Part shown: positions 20,872-30,142 of the stretch, in pieces
How the letters are laid out: every line of letters begins with the position of its first letter
How positions within the stretch are numbered: position 1 is the first letter of the stretch
NCBI GenBank assembly: GCA_000818945.1
Contig: KN805399.1
Location: 331,186 to 395,185, forward strand
DNA length: 64,000 nt
Direction: 5' to 3'
Source of the DNA: Schizochytrium sp. CCTCC M209059
Taxonomy: Eukaryota; Sar; Bigyra; Thraustochytrida; Thraustochytriidae
Translations under genes and position numbers: made by a program
Notes under the pieces: generated by a model
The model's database searches: none
Told to the model about the DNA's origin: nothing
The model's input: only the letters and a program-made list of their open reading frames with translations

Positions 20872-21044
20872 CGCCACCGGCCCAACTTGACCGGCTGGCT
20901 CGATTCGCGAGGTCTCGAGACTCGTCCGACGCACGAAATTTTCGCTGCCGGCGATGCAAAGCGAATCGTCTTGCGATCCGAGAAGAGGAAAAGCGACCCG
21001 ACATTTGGCCCACTTCGCAAACTCTAGGCCGGTGATCATGGTGC
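20872..21044. repeat. 173-bp direct duplication, copy 2
   Basis: Identical to 20673-20845. The 26-bp link between copies contains GCTTGGCTTGG, so the duplicated unit probably included the end of the (GGCTT)n array. The sequence identity implies a recent event or gene conversion. Confidence 0.9.
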
Positions 21045-21434
21045 TCGGGAGAAAGGAAGTTGCGCTCGCGGGCCGGCTGCGGTCAGCGAGAGCACCCAGA
21101 GAGATCTTGTAACATCAAGCGCACAAGAATGGAATCTGCCGCAATTTGACAAAGTGCTTTCGACGACACTGCTTGTCTGGAGCTGGCGTTTGCCTGCGGG
21201 TCGCGTGCAGACGCCGTGCTCCTCGATCTTGATGGATGACGAAAGGGTTCACGTGTGTGTGTCAGGCACAGAGGCGAGGGCGAGGTGAATAGGTTTTGAT
21301 TTGGAATTTGAGTTGTTCTGCAATCGAAAGCGCTGGCCAAGATGGCGACGACTTGGAGAAAAAAAATGACCAAAGCTTTGTAAAAGTAGAAAGTAAATTG
21401 GCTGGTTTGTGATTGGATTTTGATGATAGAAATA

Positions 21435-23009
21435 CTAGTCGAAGGTGATGCGCGTGCCTTGGCTCTCCGGGAACATCTTGGGCTTCTTGAAGGCGCTGCC
21501 GCCGCTAGGCGTCGCGTTTCCGCCAAAAGAGCGCTTGCGGCCGCTCTGGTCGCCACGGCCACCGGAACGGCCTCCAGCATCGCCGCCAAAGGACTTGCGC
21601 GGACCAGAGGGCTTGGCAAAGTCAATGCGCAAGTCGCGACCCATGAGTGGGGTGCCGTGAAGCTTGATAGCCTCGACGGGTCCGTTCTCGTCGAAGAACT
21701 CAATATGACCATAGCCCTTGAAGTCGCCGGTCTCGCGGTCGATACCCCACCGAATCTGTTTGATGCCGCCGCAGTGCTTAAAGGTCTCGTTCACGGTGTC
21801 TTCGTCAACGTCGAAGCTCAAGTTTCCGACAAAGACAGTCGTGCAGCCCTCAGGGCGCTCACCGGGTCCGCTGGGACGCGAAAAGCCCTGGCGCGACTTG
21901 AAGAGACGCACCTTGAGCCAGCGCGCGCCAATGTACTCGCCGTCGAGCGTGATGGCGGTCTGCGCGTCGTCCTGGGACGAAAAGTACACAATTGCAGTCC
22001 CCTTCCATTCCTCGTTCAGTTCAACACGGGTCGGCTTGACCTTGGCGGCAAAAAAGGCCTCGAGATCCTCCGCCGTTGTCTCGTACGGAAAGCCAAGCAC
22101 CTGGACGGCCGTCTCCTGGCCGCTAGCGGCGCCATTCGCATGTCCGTTTGACTCTGCCGCCTTGCCGTTCGCCTTGCCGTTGGCGGTCTGCTCTTCCTTG
22201 GCGGTTTTCTTCTTGTCTTCCTTTTCTTCTTCTTCGTCATCCTCCTCTTCGCTGCTGCTGCTGCTGCTCTCGTCGTCGGAGGACGAGTCCTTGGCCTTCG
22301 CAGTTTCGGCGGCCTTCTCCTTCTTGGCAGCGGGCTTCTTTTCGGTCTCCTTTTCGTCGTCGTCGTCGTCGTCGTCACTCGAATCATCGTCGCTGCTGCT
22401 CGAGTCATCGCTCGAATCTTCCGAGGACGAGTCCTCCTTCTCTTCCTTCTTCTCAACAACCTTGGCCTTGGTTTCGACCTTGGCAGGCGTCTTCTTCTCC
22501 TTCTTCTTGTCGTCCGAGTCGTCCGAGTCGTCACTGCTCTCATCCGAGGAATCTTCGTCGCTGCTGCTCTCCTCGGCCTTCTTGGCGGCCTCGACCTTTT
22601 CAGGCTTCTTCTCATTCTCCTTCTCGTCGTCGCTGTCGTCGCTGTCACTCTCTTCCGACGAAGAGGAATCCTCCTCCGACGAGGAATCCTCCTTCTTGGC
22701 GGCGGTCACCTTCTTGGTCGGTGTCTTAACCTCGACCTTCTTTTTGACAACCTTCATCTTGGCGTCGCCATCTTCGTCATCGCTGTCGCTGTCGCTGCTG
22801 CTACTGCTCTCGGGTTCGCTCGAGTCGGAATCCTCCTTGGCGGGCTCCTCCTTCTTCTTGGTCACCTTCTTGGTCACCTTCTTGGTCGTCACCACCGTCT
22901 TGGGGGCCTCGGTCTCGGACTCAGACTCCGAGCTGCTGCTGCTGCTGCTGCTGCTGTCACTCTCGGACTCTTCGACCTTGGCCTTGACTTCCTTCGAACG
23001 CTTCGCCAT
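21435..23009 (-). CDS. NCL: Nucleolin-like nucleolar RNA-binding protein (acidic/Ser repeats, two RRMs, RGG tail)
   Basis: 524 aa from the ATG at 23009. Residues 1 to about 290 alternate basic KKx stretches with long Ser/Asp/Glu runs, the arrangement of nucleolin, Gar2 and Nsr1. RRM1 is at about 301-372 (RNP2-like VQVLGFPY, RNP1-like GTAIVYFSS). RRM2 is at about 390-468 (TVFVGNLSF, then FKGYGHIEFF). The tail at about 473-510 is Gly/Arg-rich (GGRSGGRGDQ). By family it acts in the nucleolus in rRNA transcription, pre-rRNA processing and ribosome assembly. Two RRMs match the yeast and plant forms rather than the four of animals. The antisense strand shows a long Ser-rich open frame that is only a shadow of the acidic repeats. 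Single exon. Confidence 0.9.
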   Translation of the reverse strand: MAKRSKEVKAKVEESESDSSSSSSSSSESESETEAPKTVVTTKKVTKKVTKKKEEPAKEDSDSSEPESSSSSDSDSDDEDGDAKMKVVKKKVEVKTPTKKVTAAKKEDSSSEEDSSSSEESDSDDSDDEKENEKKPEKVEAAKKAEESSSDEDSSDESSDDSDDSDDKKKEKKTPAKVETKAKVVEKKEEKEDSSSEDSSDDSSSSDDDSSDDDDDDDEKETEKKPAAKKEKAAETAKAKDSSSDDESSSSSSEEEDDEEEEKEDKKKTAKEEQTANGKANGKAAESNGHANGAASGQETAVQVLGFPYETTAEDLEAFFAAKVKPTRVELNEEWKGTAIVYFSSQDDAQTAITLDGEYIGARWLKVRLFKSRQGFSRPSGPGERPEGCTTVFVGNLSFDVDEDTVNETFKHCGGIKQIRWGIDRETGDFKGYGHIEFFDENGPVEAIKLHGTPLMGRDLRIDFAKPSGPRKSFGGDAGGRSGGRGDQSGRKRSFGGNATPSGGSAFKKPKMFPESQGTRITFD

Positions 23010-23847
23010 TTTCCTTTTAGTTTCTCGCCTTTTTGCCGAGCGCGTGCGCCTTGTGGTCCTTGTGGTCCTTGTGAGTCGCGATGCCGCGCTCTTCAGCTAG
23101 CTCTTGAATACAAAGCTCGTCCGCAATAGAGTCGAATAAAAAAGACACCCGTGGCTAGCTTGCGCTCCGCCAAGCCTTGCCGTCGTCTACCCCTGCGCTC
23201 GCCGCGACTGCTCTCGCTCGTCGCCGCGCGTCTTGATGGTCTGTCTGCGCGCAGAACTTAGCGCCACAGGTCTCGAGGCCAGCCAGCCAATGGGAGGGGG
23301 GTATTCTACGAGTCTGTATTGGTCCCGTGCGAAAACCTCATGCCGACGTTCCATCAGAAGCCCTTTGCATGCAAAATACGACAACGATTCATCTACAGAC
23401 ATGTTAGACTTTGTTCACGCCAAAGTTGGGCGGCTTCTGAGTCCTCCGCATGTCGCGACATGCGTCTTGCGTACAATGTTTGGGGGGTAGTTTAAAACTT
23501 TTCTAGTATCTCGGCGTCGAAATATAGTTGCATTATATGAGAGGGGCAGGGGGTTCCATGCCTTTAAACGTGCAAAAGGCCCCCTGTTTGAATAACCTTG
23601 GTTCGCAACGGCTTGCTCGGCTACTGACGGTTTGCCTGCCTCGTGCTGAGCGCAAACAATTTGCAAAAGCTCTCGTGTGTGCGTGCGTGCGTGCGAGCGT
23701 ATCGGTGTCGGTGCCGGCACGCGAGCACAGGTCAAGGAGGGAGCAGCGGAGATCGTCGTGCAAGAGGCGAAGAAGAGCACATACCCGCGCGAGGGGCGAC
23801 TCGCAAGCCAGCCAGAACGGCAGACAGACAGACTGCACGCAAGCAAC
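23010..23847. other. Divergent promoter region, nucleolin-like / enkurin-like genes
   Basis: 838 bp. Near the middle is a possible two-part hairpin: CAGGGGG (23547-23553) and GCCTTT (about 23561-23566) pair with AAAGGC and CCCCTG (23575-23586). (GTGC)n lies near 23676-23697. No coding signal apart from G+C-driven frames. Confidence 0.5.
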
Positions 23848-24810
23848 ATGTTGGCCAAAAGGCCGAGCCCCAGCAGCTCCAAGGCAAAGCACAACGCCAG
23901 CGACCAAGTCTCGGCTGTGCTTAATCCCGTACGCGGCTACCGCGATCAGCTCCGCAGGTCTGGCGTCCAACCCAAGGACCATGCGCGTGAAAACCTGAAA
24001 AAGATAAAGGAAACCCAGCGCAGGATAAAGGAGGAGAAAGAGGCCGCAGCACAACAAGCAACGCCAGCGCCCTTCAAACTCAAGAAATTCGCCAATGTGG
24101 AGTCCCGCATCACCAAGGGTAGACAGCAGCAGCAGCAGCAGCAGGACGGTCAAGAGTCCCCGCGTGAGGAGGACACCCGGCCAACGCATAAGTTTCTGCG
24201 TAAAGGTGAGCGCTGTCATCTCCCTGCCGGTCCCCCTGCGACGTCGACAAACCAGAACGGCGCCGCGGAAAACTCGCCGCGACCGCTATCTGGCCGCTCA
24301 GGGGCCACCTCGCGCACGCGCGAGCGTCTTAAGGACCCTGTGCCCAAAGCGAATGAGCTCAACGCGCTCGCCCCGCGCACAAACAAGAACTACATCCAGA
24401 ATAATGCTCGCGATGTCCTCGCGCGAAATCAAGCTCGCCGCGATCGAGAGAACGCGCAACGTGCCCTTTTAGAGCGCGCTTCAGCCAAGCAACACGCCAA
24501 CTTTGGTCGTGTGCCAACCTATTTGCTGAAGCGCCAGGCAGAAATTCTTCAAGCTGAAGCTCGTCGCGCCGAGCTTGATGCAGGTGGCTGCCCGCCCGGC
24601 ATGGCACTCATGGACGAGCAGGAACGTCTTCGTACGCTTGCTTCTCTCCGTCAGAGTGCGGATGTGACCATGAATGACTTGCGCAAGATGCCACTCACTC
24701 TCGGATCCATGGCGCTTCGTAAACGTAAGGAGGAACTCGAGAAGCAACTCGAGGAGCAAGAGGCTGCCATTGAAATCTTTTCCAAGGACAAGGTGTTTTT
24801 GTACGAGTAA
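23848..24810 (+). CDS. Enkurin-domain protein (ENKD1/ENKUR-like), ciliary or microtubule-associated
   Basis: 320 aa from the ATG at 23848; the frame continues upstream only through non-ATG codons and a GTG. The N-terminal part resembles the start of ENKD1 (NPVRGYRDQLRRSG, then KDHARENLKKIKETQRR and FKLKKFANVESRI). A polyQ run encoded by CAG repeats sits near residue 92. The C-terminal third has the enkurin signature: PPGMALMDEQERLRTL, a mid-domain LRKMPLTLGSMALRKRKEEL and the terminal IEIFSKDKVFL. Enkurins are calmodulin-binding, microtubule-inner or axoneme/centriole-associated proteins. This agrees with the other flagellar genes in the window. No exon break is apparent. Enkurin-family membership is confident; the ENKD1 versus ENKUR assignment is less so. 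Confidence 0.83.
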   Translation: MLAKRPSPSSSKAKHNASDQVSAVLNPVRGYRDQLRRSGVQPKDHARENLKKIKETQRRIKEEKEAAAQQATPAPFKLKKFANVESRITKGRQQQQQQQDGQESPREEDTRPTHKFLRKGERCHLPAGPPATSTNQNGAAENSPRPLSGRSGATSRTRERLKDPVPKANELNALAPRTNKNYIQNNARDVLARNQARRDRENAQRALLERASAKQHANFGRVPTYLLKRQAEILQAEARRAELDAGGCPPGMALMDEQERLRTLASLRQSADVTMNDLRKMPLTLGSMALRKRKEELEKQLEEQEAAIEIFSKDKVFLYE

Positions 24811-25823
24811 GAAGTAGGCGAATATATGGGCAAGTTGCATGAGTCCGCGAGCAAACGGGTCGGTGAACCAAGCGAGATGACAAGCACGCACCTTGCCTTC
24901 GTTTGGGTAAACGACCAAATCTCCTTGCCAAAGAATAGAAAAGAAGATGGTCGATTCTCCTCCGATGCTGTCGCACTTTTCTCGCGCTGATTGACGGCAT
25001 ACAGCCAGTGGATATAGATGCGGGCGCGACCCTCTTCAATGTTTTTTTTCTCTCTTTGGTCTTTCTCGCCTGTTTTTGTGAAATTTCATATTCTTTCTTC
25101 TTGTTTGGCAAGCAAGCCATGCCTGGCCCAACAAACTTTGATGTCAATCGCGAGAGTTTTCAACCGACCTGGCTTACCCCACCTCTGGTAAACATATACC
25201 TGGCCTAGATAAACGTGAGTTGCGAGAGTCTCCACCCAGCTATCCCATCGTATATCCTTTAGCCATGGGCCATGGTCGCTCGCCGATCCGCGTCGCTAGA
25301 TCCACATCGCCCAGGGAAGAGGGAGCCCTTTCTCCTCACCGGGTCGAGCGCGCAGTCGCCCGCGAGCGGGCCTCGCTCTTCCCTCCCCCCTTCCCTCACA
25401 CCCCTTAATCAACCCTCCTTCTTTGTTATTATCGTTCCTATGAGTCTTGGCATTGGGGCGGGTGGGCAGGGTTAGGGTACGGCCCGGGTCCGGGGCGGGT
25501 ACGCGCCGGGCGCGCTGCGGGGCGGAATCGGTGGCGGGCAGGCGCCGGCAGTGGGCGCGGGCGAAGCGCGACTTGCGGCGCGGTTTGCGGCACTTGCGGG
25601 CCTGGCGCGCAAGTGGGGGCGGCGCGGCGGCAAGGGCGCAAGCGGTGGTCCGGAGCGCAGAGGCGGGAGAGGGAGAGAGAGGAGAGGAGAGGAGAGGAGG
25701 GGAGGGGAGCAGGAAGGAAAGGGAGGAGAGGCGGGGCGAGGAGGCGGGGAGCAGAAGCCAAAGCAAAGGTTGGAGTCGAGAGCAGCGCGGCGGCAGCAGG
25801 GCGGCAGCAGCGAGCTCGGGACG
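24811..25823. other. Upstream region of RPL27
   Basis: The first 400 bp are moderately A+T-rich (3' UTR of the enkurin gene). From about 25470 it is very G+C-rich with GGAGAG-type repeats at about 25670-25740. The inverted-repeat element at 25592-25614 and an extra half-site at 25571 lie 210-250 bp before the RPL27 start codon. Nothing coding seen. Confidence 0.6.
25592..25614. promoter_or_regulatory. Inverted-repeat element, copy 2 (ACTTGC-N11-GCAAGT)
   Basis: ACTTGC 25592-25597 and GCAAGT 25609-25614, spacer 11 bp. A further ACTTGC half-site is at 25571-25576. This copy lacks the GGTAT outer flank. Its position 210 bp upstream of a ribosomal-protein start codon is the best argument for a promoter role. 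Confidence 0.5.
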
Positions 25824-26312
25824 ATGGGCAAGTTCTTGAAGCAGGGCAAGGTGGTGGTGGTGCTCCAGGGCAAGTACGCTGGTCGCAAGGCGGTCATCGT
25901 CAAGGCCTCGGAGGAGGGCAACAAGGGCCGCAAGTTCGGCCATGTCCTCGTCGCCGGCATCTACAAGCAGCCGCAGAAGATCACCCGCAAGATGGGCAAG
26001 AAGAAGGTGGCTGCCCGCTCCAAGATTCGGCCCTTTGTGAAGTACCTCAACCTCAACCACGTCATGCCCACGCGTTACCAGGTTGACCTCGAGCTCAAGA
26101 AGCTCGAGGCCCCTGCCGCCAGGGACGCCGAGGACAAGACCCCCGTGCAGCTTACCCTCGACGACGAGACCATGGCAGATGCCAGCAAGCGTGTGCAGCT
26201 CAAGAAGGCGCTCAAGAAGGTTATGGAGGAGGGCTACTTTAGCCAGGACCAGAGGAAGGCCAACAAGGCCGCGGAGGGCGTCAAGTACTTTTACGAGAAG
26301 CTCCGCTTCTAA
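25824..26312 (+). CDS. RPL27: 60S ribosomal protein L27 (eL27)
   Basis: 162 aa from the ATG at 25824. The start MGKFLKQGKVVVVLQGKYAG matches the eL27 KOW-type fold, followed by GRKAVIVK, HVLVAGIYKQPQKIT, MGKKKVAARSKI, FVKYLNLNHVMPTRY and the terminal YFYEKLRF. The usual eL27 length is about 136 residues. The extra residues lie between the conserved HVMPTRY and the C-terminal helix, where an Ala/Asp/Glu-rich insertion begins (LEAPAARDAEDKTP). The protein belongs to the large ribosomal subunit. The frame is uninterrupted and uses C/G-ending codons strongly, in line with high expression. Single exon. Confidence 0.96.
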   Translation: MGKFLKQGKVVVVLQGKYAGRKAVIVKASEEGNKGRKFGHVLVAGIYKQPQKITRKMGKKKVAARSKIRPFVKYLNLNHVMPTRYQVDLELKKLEAPAARDAEDKTPVQLTLDDETMADASKRVQLKKALKKVMEEGYFSQDQRKANKAAEGVKYFYEKLRF

Positions 26313-26698
26313 GCCACACAACATGGGAAAACCTGATCTTTCTCCGTTATTGCACAGATTGCTCGCTTACTTGTTCATTATGTTCTTCGTCGGCGCTCAC
26401 GTTGACGTTGACATTGTTGTAGTTGTCGTCGTCGTCGTCGTCGTCGTTGTCATCATCGACATCGATAAGAATTACGTTTTGCCTCCTTTTCTTTATCGCA
26501 TAGCAGAGAAGAGGGGGAATATCGCTCTTCACGAGCGCGCTAGTGGTCCGCTCCTTGTTTGTCTGCTTGTTTTTTTGTTTGTTTGCCCGCTTGTTTGCAT
26601 ATTCGCCGTCGCTCGAGGTCAACTTATACGATCACAGACACATAAGAACAAAAAGAAGAGACATGTCGAAACGACTCTGCTTATTACTTTACTTTACC
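26313..26698. other. Convergent 3' intergenic region with (GTC)n
   Basis: 386 bp between RPL27 and the minus-strand coiled-coil gene. (GTC)n lies at about 26424-26450 within a GTTGAC-rich stretch. A/T-rich otherwise; probable 3' UTRs. Confidence 0.6.
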
Positions 26699-28621
26699 TT
26701 AGCGAGCACCAGTCGAGGTCCCCACGACACCGAGGCCAAAACCTGGGAGCTGAGGCATCTTCGGAGCAGCTTGCTTATCGTCTGTCTGGAAGTGTCCGCG
26801 GCCTCCGCGAGTATGTTTCTTGGACGTGGCGTTGGTTGTCCTTTTGCTCGACGAGGCGTCTCTTGAGCCCCTGTACCTGTTGGTGGACGAGGTGTTCCCG
26901 CGAACACCACGAATCGCCGCGCTATTTCGGCCCGTGAGAGTCTTCTTAGTCTTCGTTCTTGATGTCTTGCCTGCAGAAGGCGTATCGGCGAGTGCGAGGC
27001 GTGCAGGGCCTCGTGTAACCCCTCGGACTACCACGCCTCGCGAAGACGAAGTCGGCCCGTTTCGTAAACGTGCCGTATCTCGCGCGGATGCAGCCTTGTT
27101 GGATTGCCGCACGACCTTTTGTCGGCGTACACTGCCATCACTCTTGCCATGCAAATTGCGCATCATCACCTCGCGCTTCTTGTCGTATTGCCTGCGGACA
27201 TCCCGGAACTCCCGCATTCGGTCCTTGGCCGCTTGAATTTTTTGAGGGCCGGATGTCTTGGCCACCAAAGCCCGCGATGACGACGATGTGGAACGCGGGC
27301 CTTGCGATCGGGTCATGGATCGCGAACGGCGGCCACGCGAGGTCGCTGCGCTGGGTCTGCTACTCGTGCTTCGACTGCGTCTGGTGCCCCGCGAAACACC
27401 CGCAGTTGATCTTGACCGTGTCGACGAGGACGTCGTCGACCTGTTTTGCAGCCACTTGGACACCACTTCATCCTGCTTCTTGGCCCCGTGTAATCGGCCG
27501 CGTACTCGAGAGGTACTCGACTTGCTGCCTGGCTTGTTTTCATAGGGGACGAGAGATGACGACTTTCGGGACCCTGCAGACTTGCTTGTCGGCTTGATCG
27601 CCGGAAGAGATGTCATGAAGGTTCCTTCGCTATCGTCGCCAAGGTCTGTGTGTCCGTGCGCACTGTCGCGACCGGGGCGAGTTGTGCCACGTCGCATTCC
27701 GGTTGCCTTGCGGTTTACGCGGACATGATATTTCGTGCGGGCCGGTTCGACTGCGTTGGCCGCCACGCGCTGCTTTGCGAAAACCACCTTTTTGGCCCCG
27801 TGGCCCCCGCCAGAGCGTCTCGCAGAATTTCCGCCGTCGTCCGCGTCGCGCTCGAGGAGACTGATGCGTTTTTCCAGCTCCATCAGCCGGTCCAAAGAAC
27901 TGACAACCTTGGCCATGTTCTTTTGCCCGGTGCCAAGAGGTCCTTGCGTATCCGAGAGCAGCGATGAGGCATTCTGCAAGGAAACAGATGCCATCGCGTC
28001 CGCGTCCATAGACGCACCAATGGGAGGCAGCGCCTTGCCACCGGTGACGCCTCCCTGATCAGTGATCGCTTGTGCTTTTCGATCGAGGAGGAGCTTCTTT
28101 TCCTTGTATGTTTGGTTGCGCTGATGGAGCTCTGCGCGCTGTTCAAAGTTCTCTTTGACGCGCTTCAAGTTCGTCAAGTGCCGCTTCATGTCCTTTTCCA
28201 CGCGGTGGTCCTCGACAGCCTCCTTGTCTTGGTACTCGCGGATGAATTCCTCCGTAACTTCGAGGGGTTTGCCTTGCTCCTCTTGGATGACCTGCTGCAT
28301 CCATGCAGCCTTTTCGAGCTGCCTGGTTGCGCCCGTGTGTTTTGCTTCCTTGCCCTTGAGACGCTTGGTTTTGATAATCGCGGCTTTAAGCGCGGCCTCG
28401 TTCGCCAGCTTGTGCCAGCGCAATAATTTCATTTCCTGCTTTAGCTCCTTGAGATTTTCCTCAGCGGTTCGCTCGCCCTTTTGGCTCTTGATGGCACTTT
28501 CAGGCTCGTCATCATTTTGATGACTGCGTCCGGAAAGCTGCTCAAGTCCTGCTGGTTCTCCATCCTTGGCAGCGCGCTTGGCCTCCAAGCCGGCCATCCA
28601 TTGTGCAAAATCCGTAGCCAT
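26699..28621 (-). CDS. Coiled-coil, Arg/Ser-rich basic protein, function unknown
   Basis: 640 aa from the ATG at 28621 (MATDFAQWMAGLEAK); the frame runs 62 codons further upstream without an ATG. Residues about 55-215 are charged and helical, with heptad-like Leu/Ala spacing (ELKQEMKLLRWHKLANEAAL, IREYQDKEAVEDHRVEKDM), suggesting a coiled coil. A second short coiled coil lies near LDRLMELEKRISLLERDAD. From about 280 to the end the protein is strongly basic and Ser/Thr/Arg/Gly-rich with SRGTRRSRST-type runs and a helical patch at about 480-520 (AKDRMREFRDVRRQYDKKRE). The overall make-up, a coiled coil plus a basic disordered tail, suits a microtubule- or nucleic-acid-binding protein, but no domain was recognised. 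Single exon, tail-to-tail with RPL27. Confidence 0.72.
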   Translation of the reverse strand: MATDFAQWMAGLEAKRAAKDGEPAGLEQLSGRSHQNDDEPESAIKSQKGERTAEENLKELKQEMKLLRWHKLANEAALKAAIIKTKRLKGKEAKHTGATRQLEKAAWMQQVIQEEQGKPLEVTEEFIREYQDKEAVEDHRVEKDMKRHLTNLKRVKENFEQRAELHQRNQTYKEKKLLLDRKAQAITDQGGVTGGKALPPIGASMDADAMASVSLQNASSLLSDTQGPLGTGQKNMAKVVSSLDRLMELEKRISLLERDADDGGNSARRSGGGHGAKKVVFAKQRVAANAVEPARTKYHVRVNRKATGMRRGTTRPGRDSAHGHTDLGDDSEGTFMTSLPAIKPTSKSAGSRKSSSLVPYENKPGSKSSTSRVRGRLHGAKKQDEVVSKWLQNRSTTSSSTRSRSTAGVSRGTRRSRSTSSRPSAATSRGRRSRSMTRSQGPRSTSSSSRALVAKTSGPQKIQAAKDRMREFRDVRRQYDKKREVMMRNLHGKSDGSVRRQKVVRQSNKAASARDTARLRNGPTSSSRGVVVRGVTRGPARLALADTPSAGKTSRTKTKKTLTGRNSAAIRGVRGNTSSTNRYRGSRDASSSKRTTNATSKKHTRGGRGHFQTDDKQAAPKMPQLPGFGLGVVGTSTGAR

Positions 28622-30142
28622 GATGTCGTAATGTGCGTTGCTTGCCCTGGCTGGCGCGTACACAGTCCGCTCTGTGCTTTTCTTTTGGGGAGCGGATTGC
28701 AGCGGCCTTTTGCGCGTACGCAATCTATCGATGCAACTTCGTTGCGTTCGCACCGTCTCGCGGGATTGCGAAAGGGAAACGATCCGCTTTCGCGCTCGCG
28801 CGCTCACGCGCTTACGCGCGGCGTCTGCGCAGCTCGTCGCCCCTCTCTGATTTAATTACTTGGACGTGCTCTTGATCTACACTCCCTTTCGCGAGATAAA
28901 AAATGTTGATGCCAACGGTGATCCTTACTTTGAGTAAGCAGGCTTGCTTTTGCGCGCTACAAGCTGCGACTAAACCAATTCACTCTTACCTTACAATGTG
29001 ACAGCGAAAGCACTGGGTTCGGGTTCGACATCACACCTATTCTGCTCTGACGCCCGAACGGATCGTTCTCCATCATCACGGTACACACCCTCTTCGCGGC
29101 GAAGCGCACATGCCGTGCATGTACGAGCAGTCCTGGCAGAGCAATCCAATCATACTGTCAGTGTGAAGGTGAGTGACAAGTCCTGCTACAAAACGTAACG
29201 GTACTTTGCTTCTCGCTTGGATGGTTGTTCACCTTCCCGCGAGCCTAGCAACTTTTATTCGACCCATACCGCACCTTGGGGAAGCAAGATTTCGCAAAGA
29301 AGAATTCGTGATCTCAATCAGGAGATCTTGCGCCCGCCCCAACCGGCCATCGACAGCTTGGTGGCTCGAGAGCACCTGTCTTTCCTCCCTCCATCTTGCT
29401 CTCTCACTCTTGGAAAATGGGAAAAAAAAAAAACTAAAAAAAAAACTAGCCCCACCAACCAGATCGACGGGGAACCATAGTGCTCACACAACAGATAGAA
29501 CCAGTCCGGAACCGGCACGGAATTTCTGGGGCTAGCAAACCAGGGAAGCACGCAACTGGCAGACAGACGGCAGTTGCCTCTGGGGCCCGTTCGCGCGACC
29601 TCGCTCGCTCTCGAGCAGACAGCGAGCCAGACTGAGTCTTGGCGGCGGCGAGCTACGCGACCGACCTCCGCTCCACCGACCGCGTCGCGCTGTGGCACAG
29701 CGCTTGCGGGGCGCGAGGAAGGCGGAGGACGCGGCCCGCGCGTGACGGAGGTGTGGCAAATCATAGCAAAGCAAAACAAAGCGAAACAGACTGCAAACGC
29801 GGCCCTCTCTCTCTGCCGCTCTTGCAGCGCCGGGACGCTTGCAAGGGACGCTGCATCCGCCTTTGTCCGCAGCCCCTTCAGCTCTTTCGGACACCAAGCA
29901 AACACGCAGAACCGTGGTTGGTCTCGCCAACAGCGAAACCCTTGGCCGTGTTGAGCATCAGTGAAACTCTTGGCCGTGTTGAACAGGACGGACGTCTGTG
30001 TCCCTGGTACGACACTAACGTCAACTGGAACAACGCCAACGACAACGACAACAAAGACAGAGTAGTAGATTATAGACGAAAAACGTGCTAGCGCTTCAAG
30101 CAGCCCTTGTACGATTAAAGGCATCTGAGACTAGACAAGACC
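28622..30142. other. Divergent upstream region
   Basis: 1.5 kb between the coiled-coil gene (-) and the putative chromatin gene (+). Contains A-runs at about 29418-29445 and a 28-bp near-tandem repeat (29933-29960 and 29961-29985 share GAAAC-CTTGGCCGTGTTGA). No coding signal. Confidence 0.5.

Larger units (their letters stand above)
19126..21434. other. Non-coding region upstream of ACSS3 and downstream of the nucleolin-like gene
   Basis: 2.3 kb without a credible gene. Plus-strand pyrimidine tracts (CTTT/CCTT/CCCTC) fill about 19335-19500 and (CTCCT)n lies near 19922-19950. (GGGA)n is near 20192-20218. The (GGCTT)n array and the 173-bp perfect duplication lie at 20626-21044 and are listed separately. 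The last about 100 bp before 21435 are A/T-rich 3' UTR of the nucleolin-like gene. Apparent open frames either cross the repeats or lack family features. Confidence 0.6.

Noticed and set aside
21718..23100. 460-residue Ser-rich frame antisense to the nucleolin-like gene
   Set aside because: Mirrors the acidic Ser/Asp/Glu repeats of the real gene.
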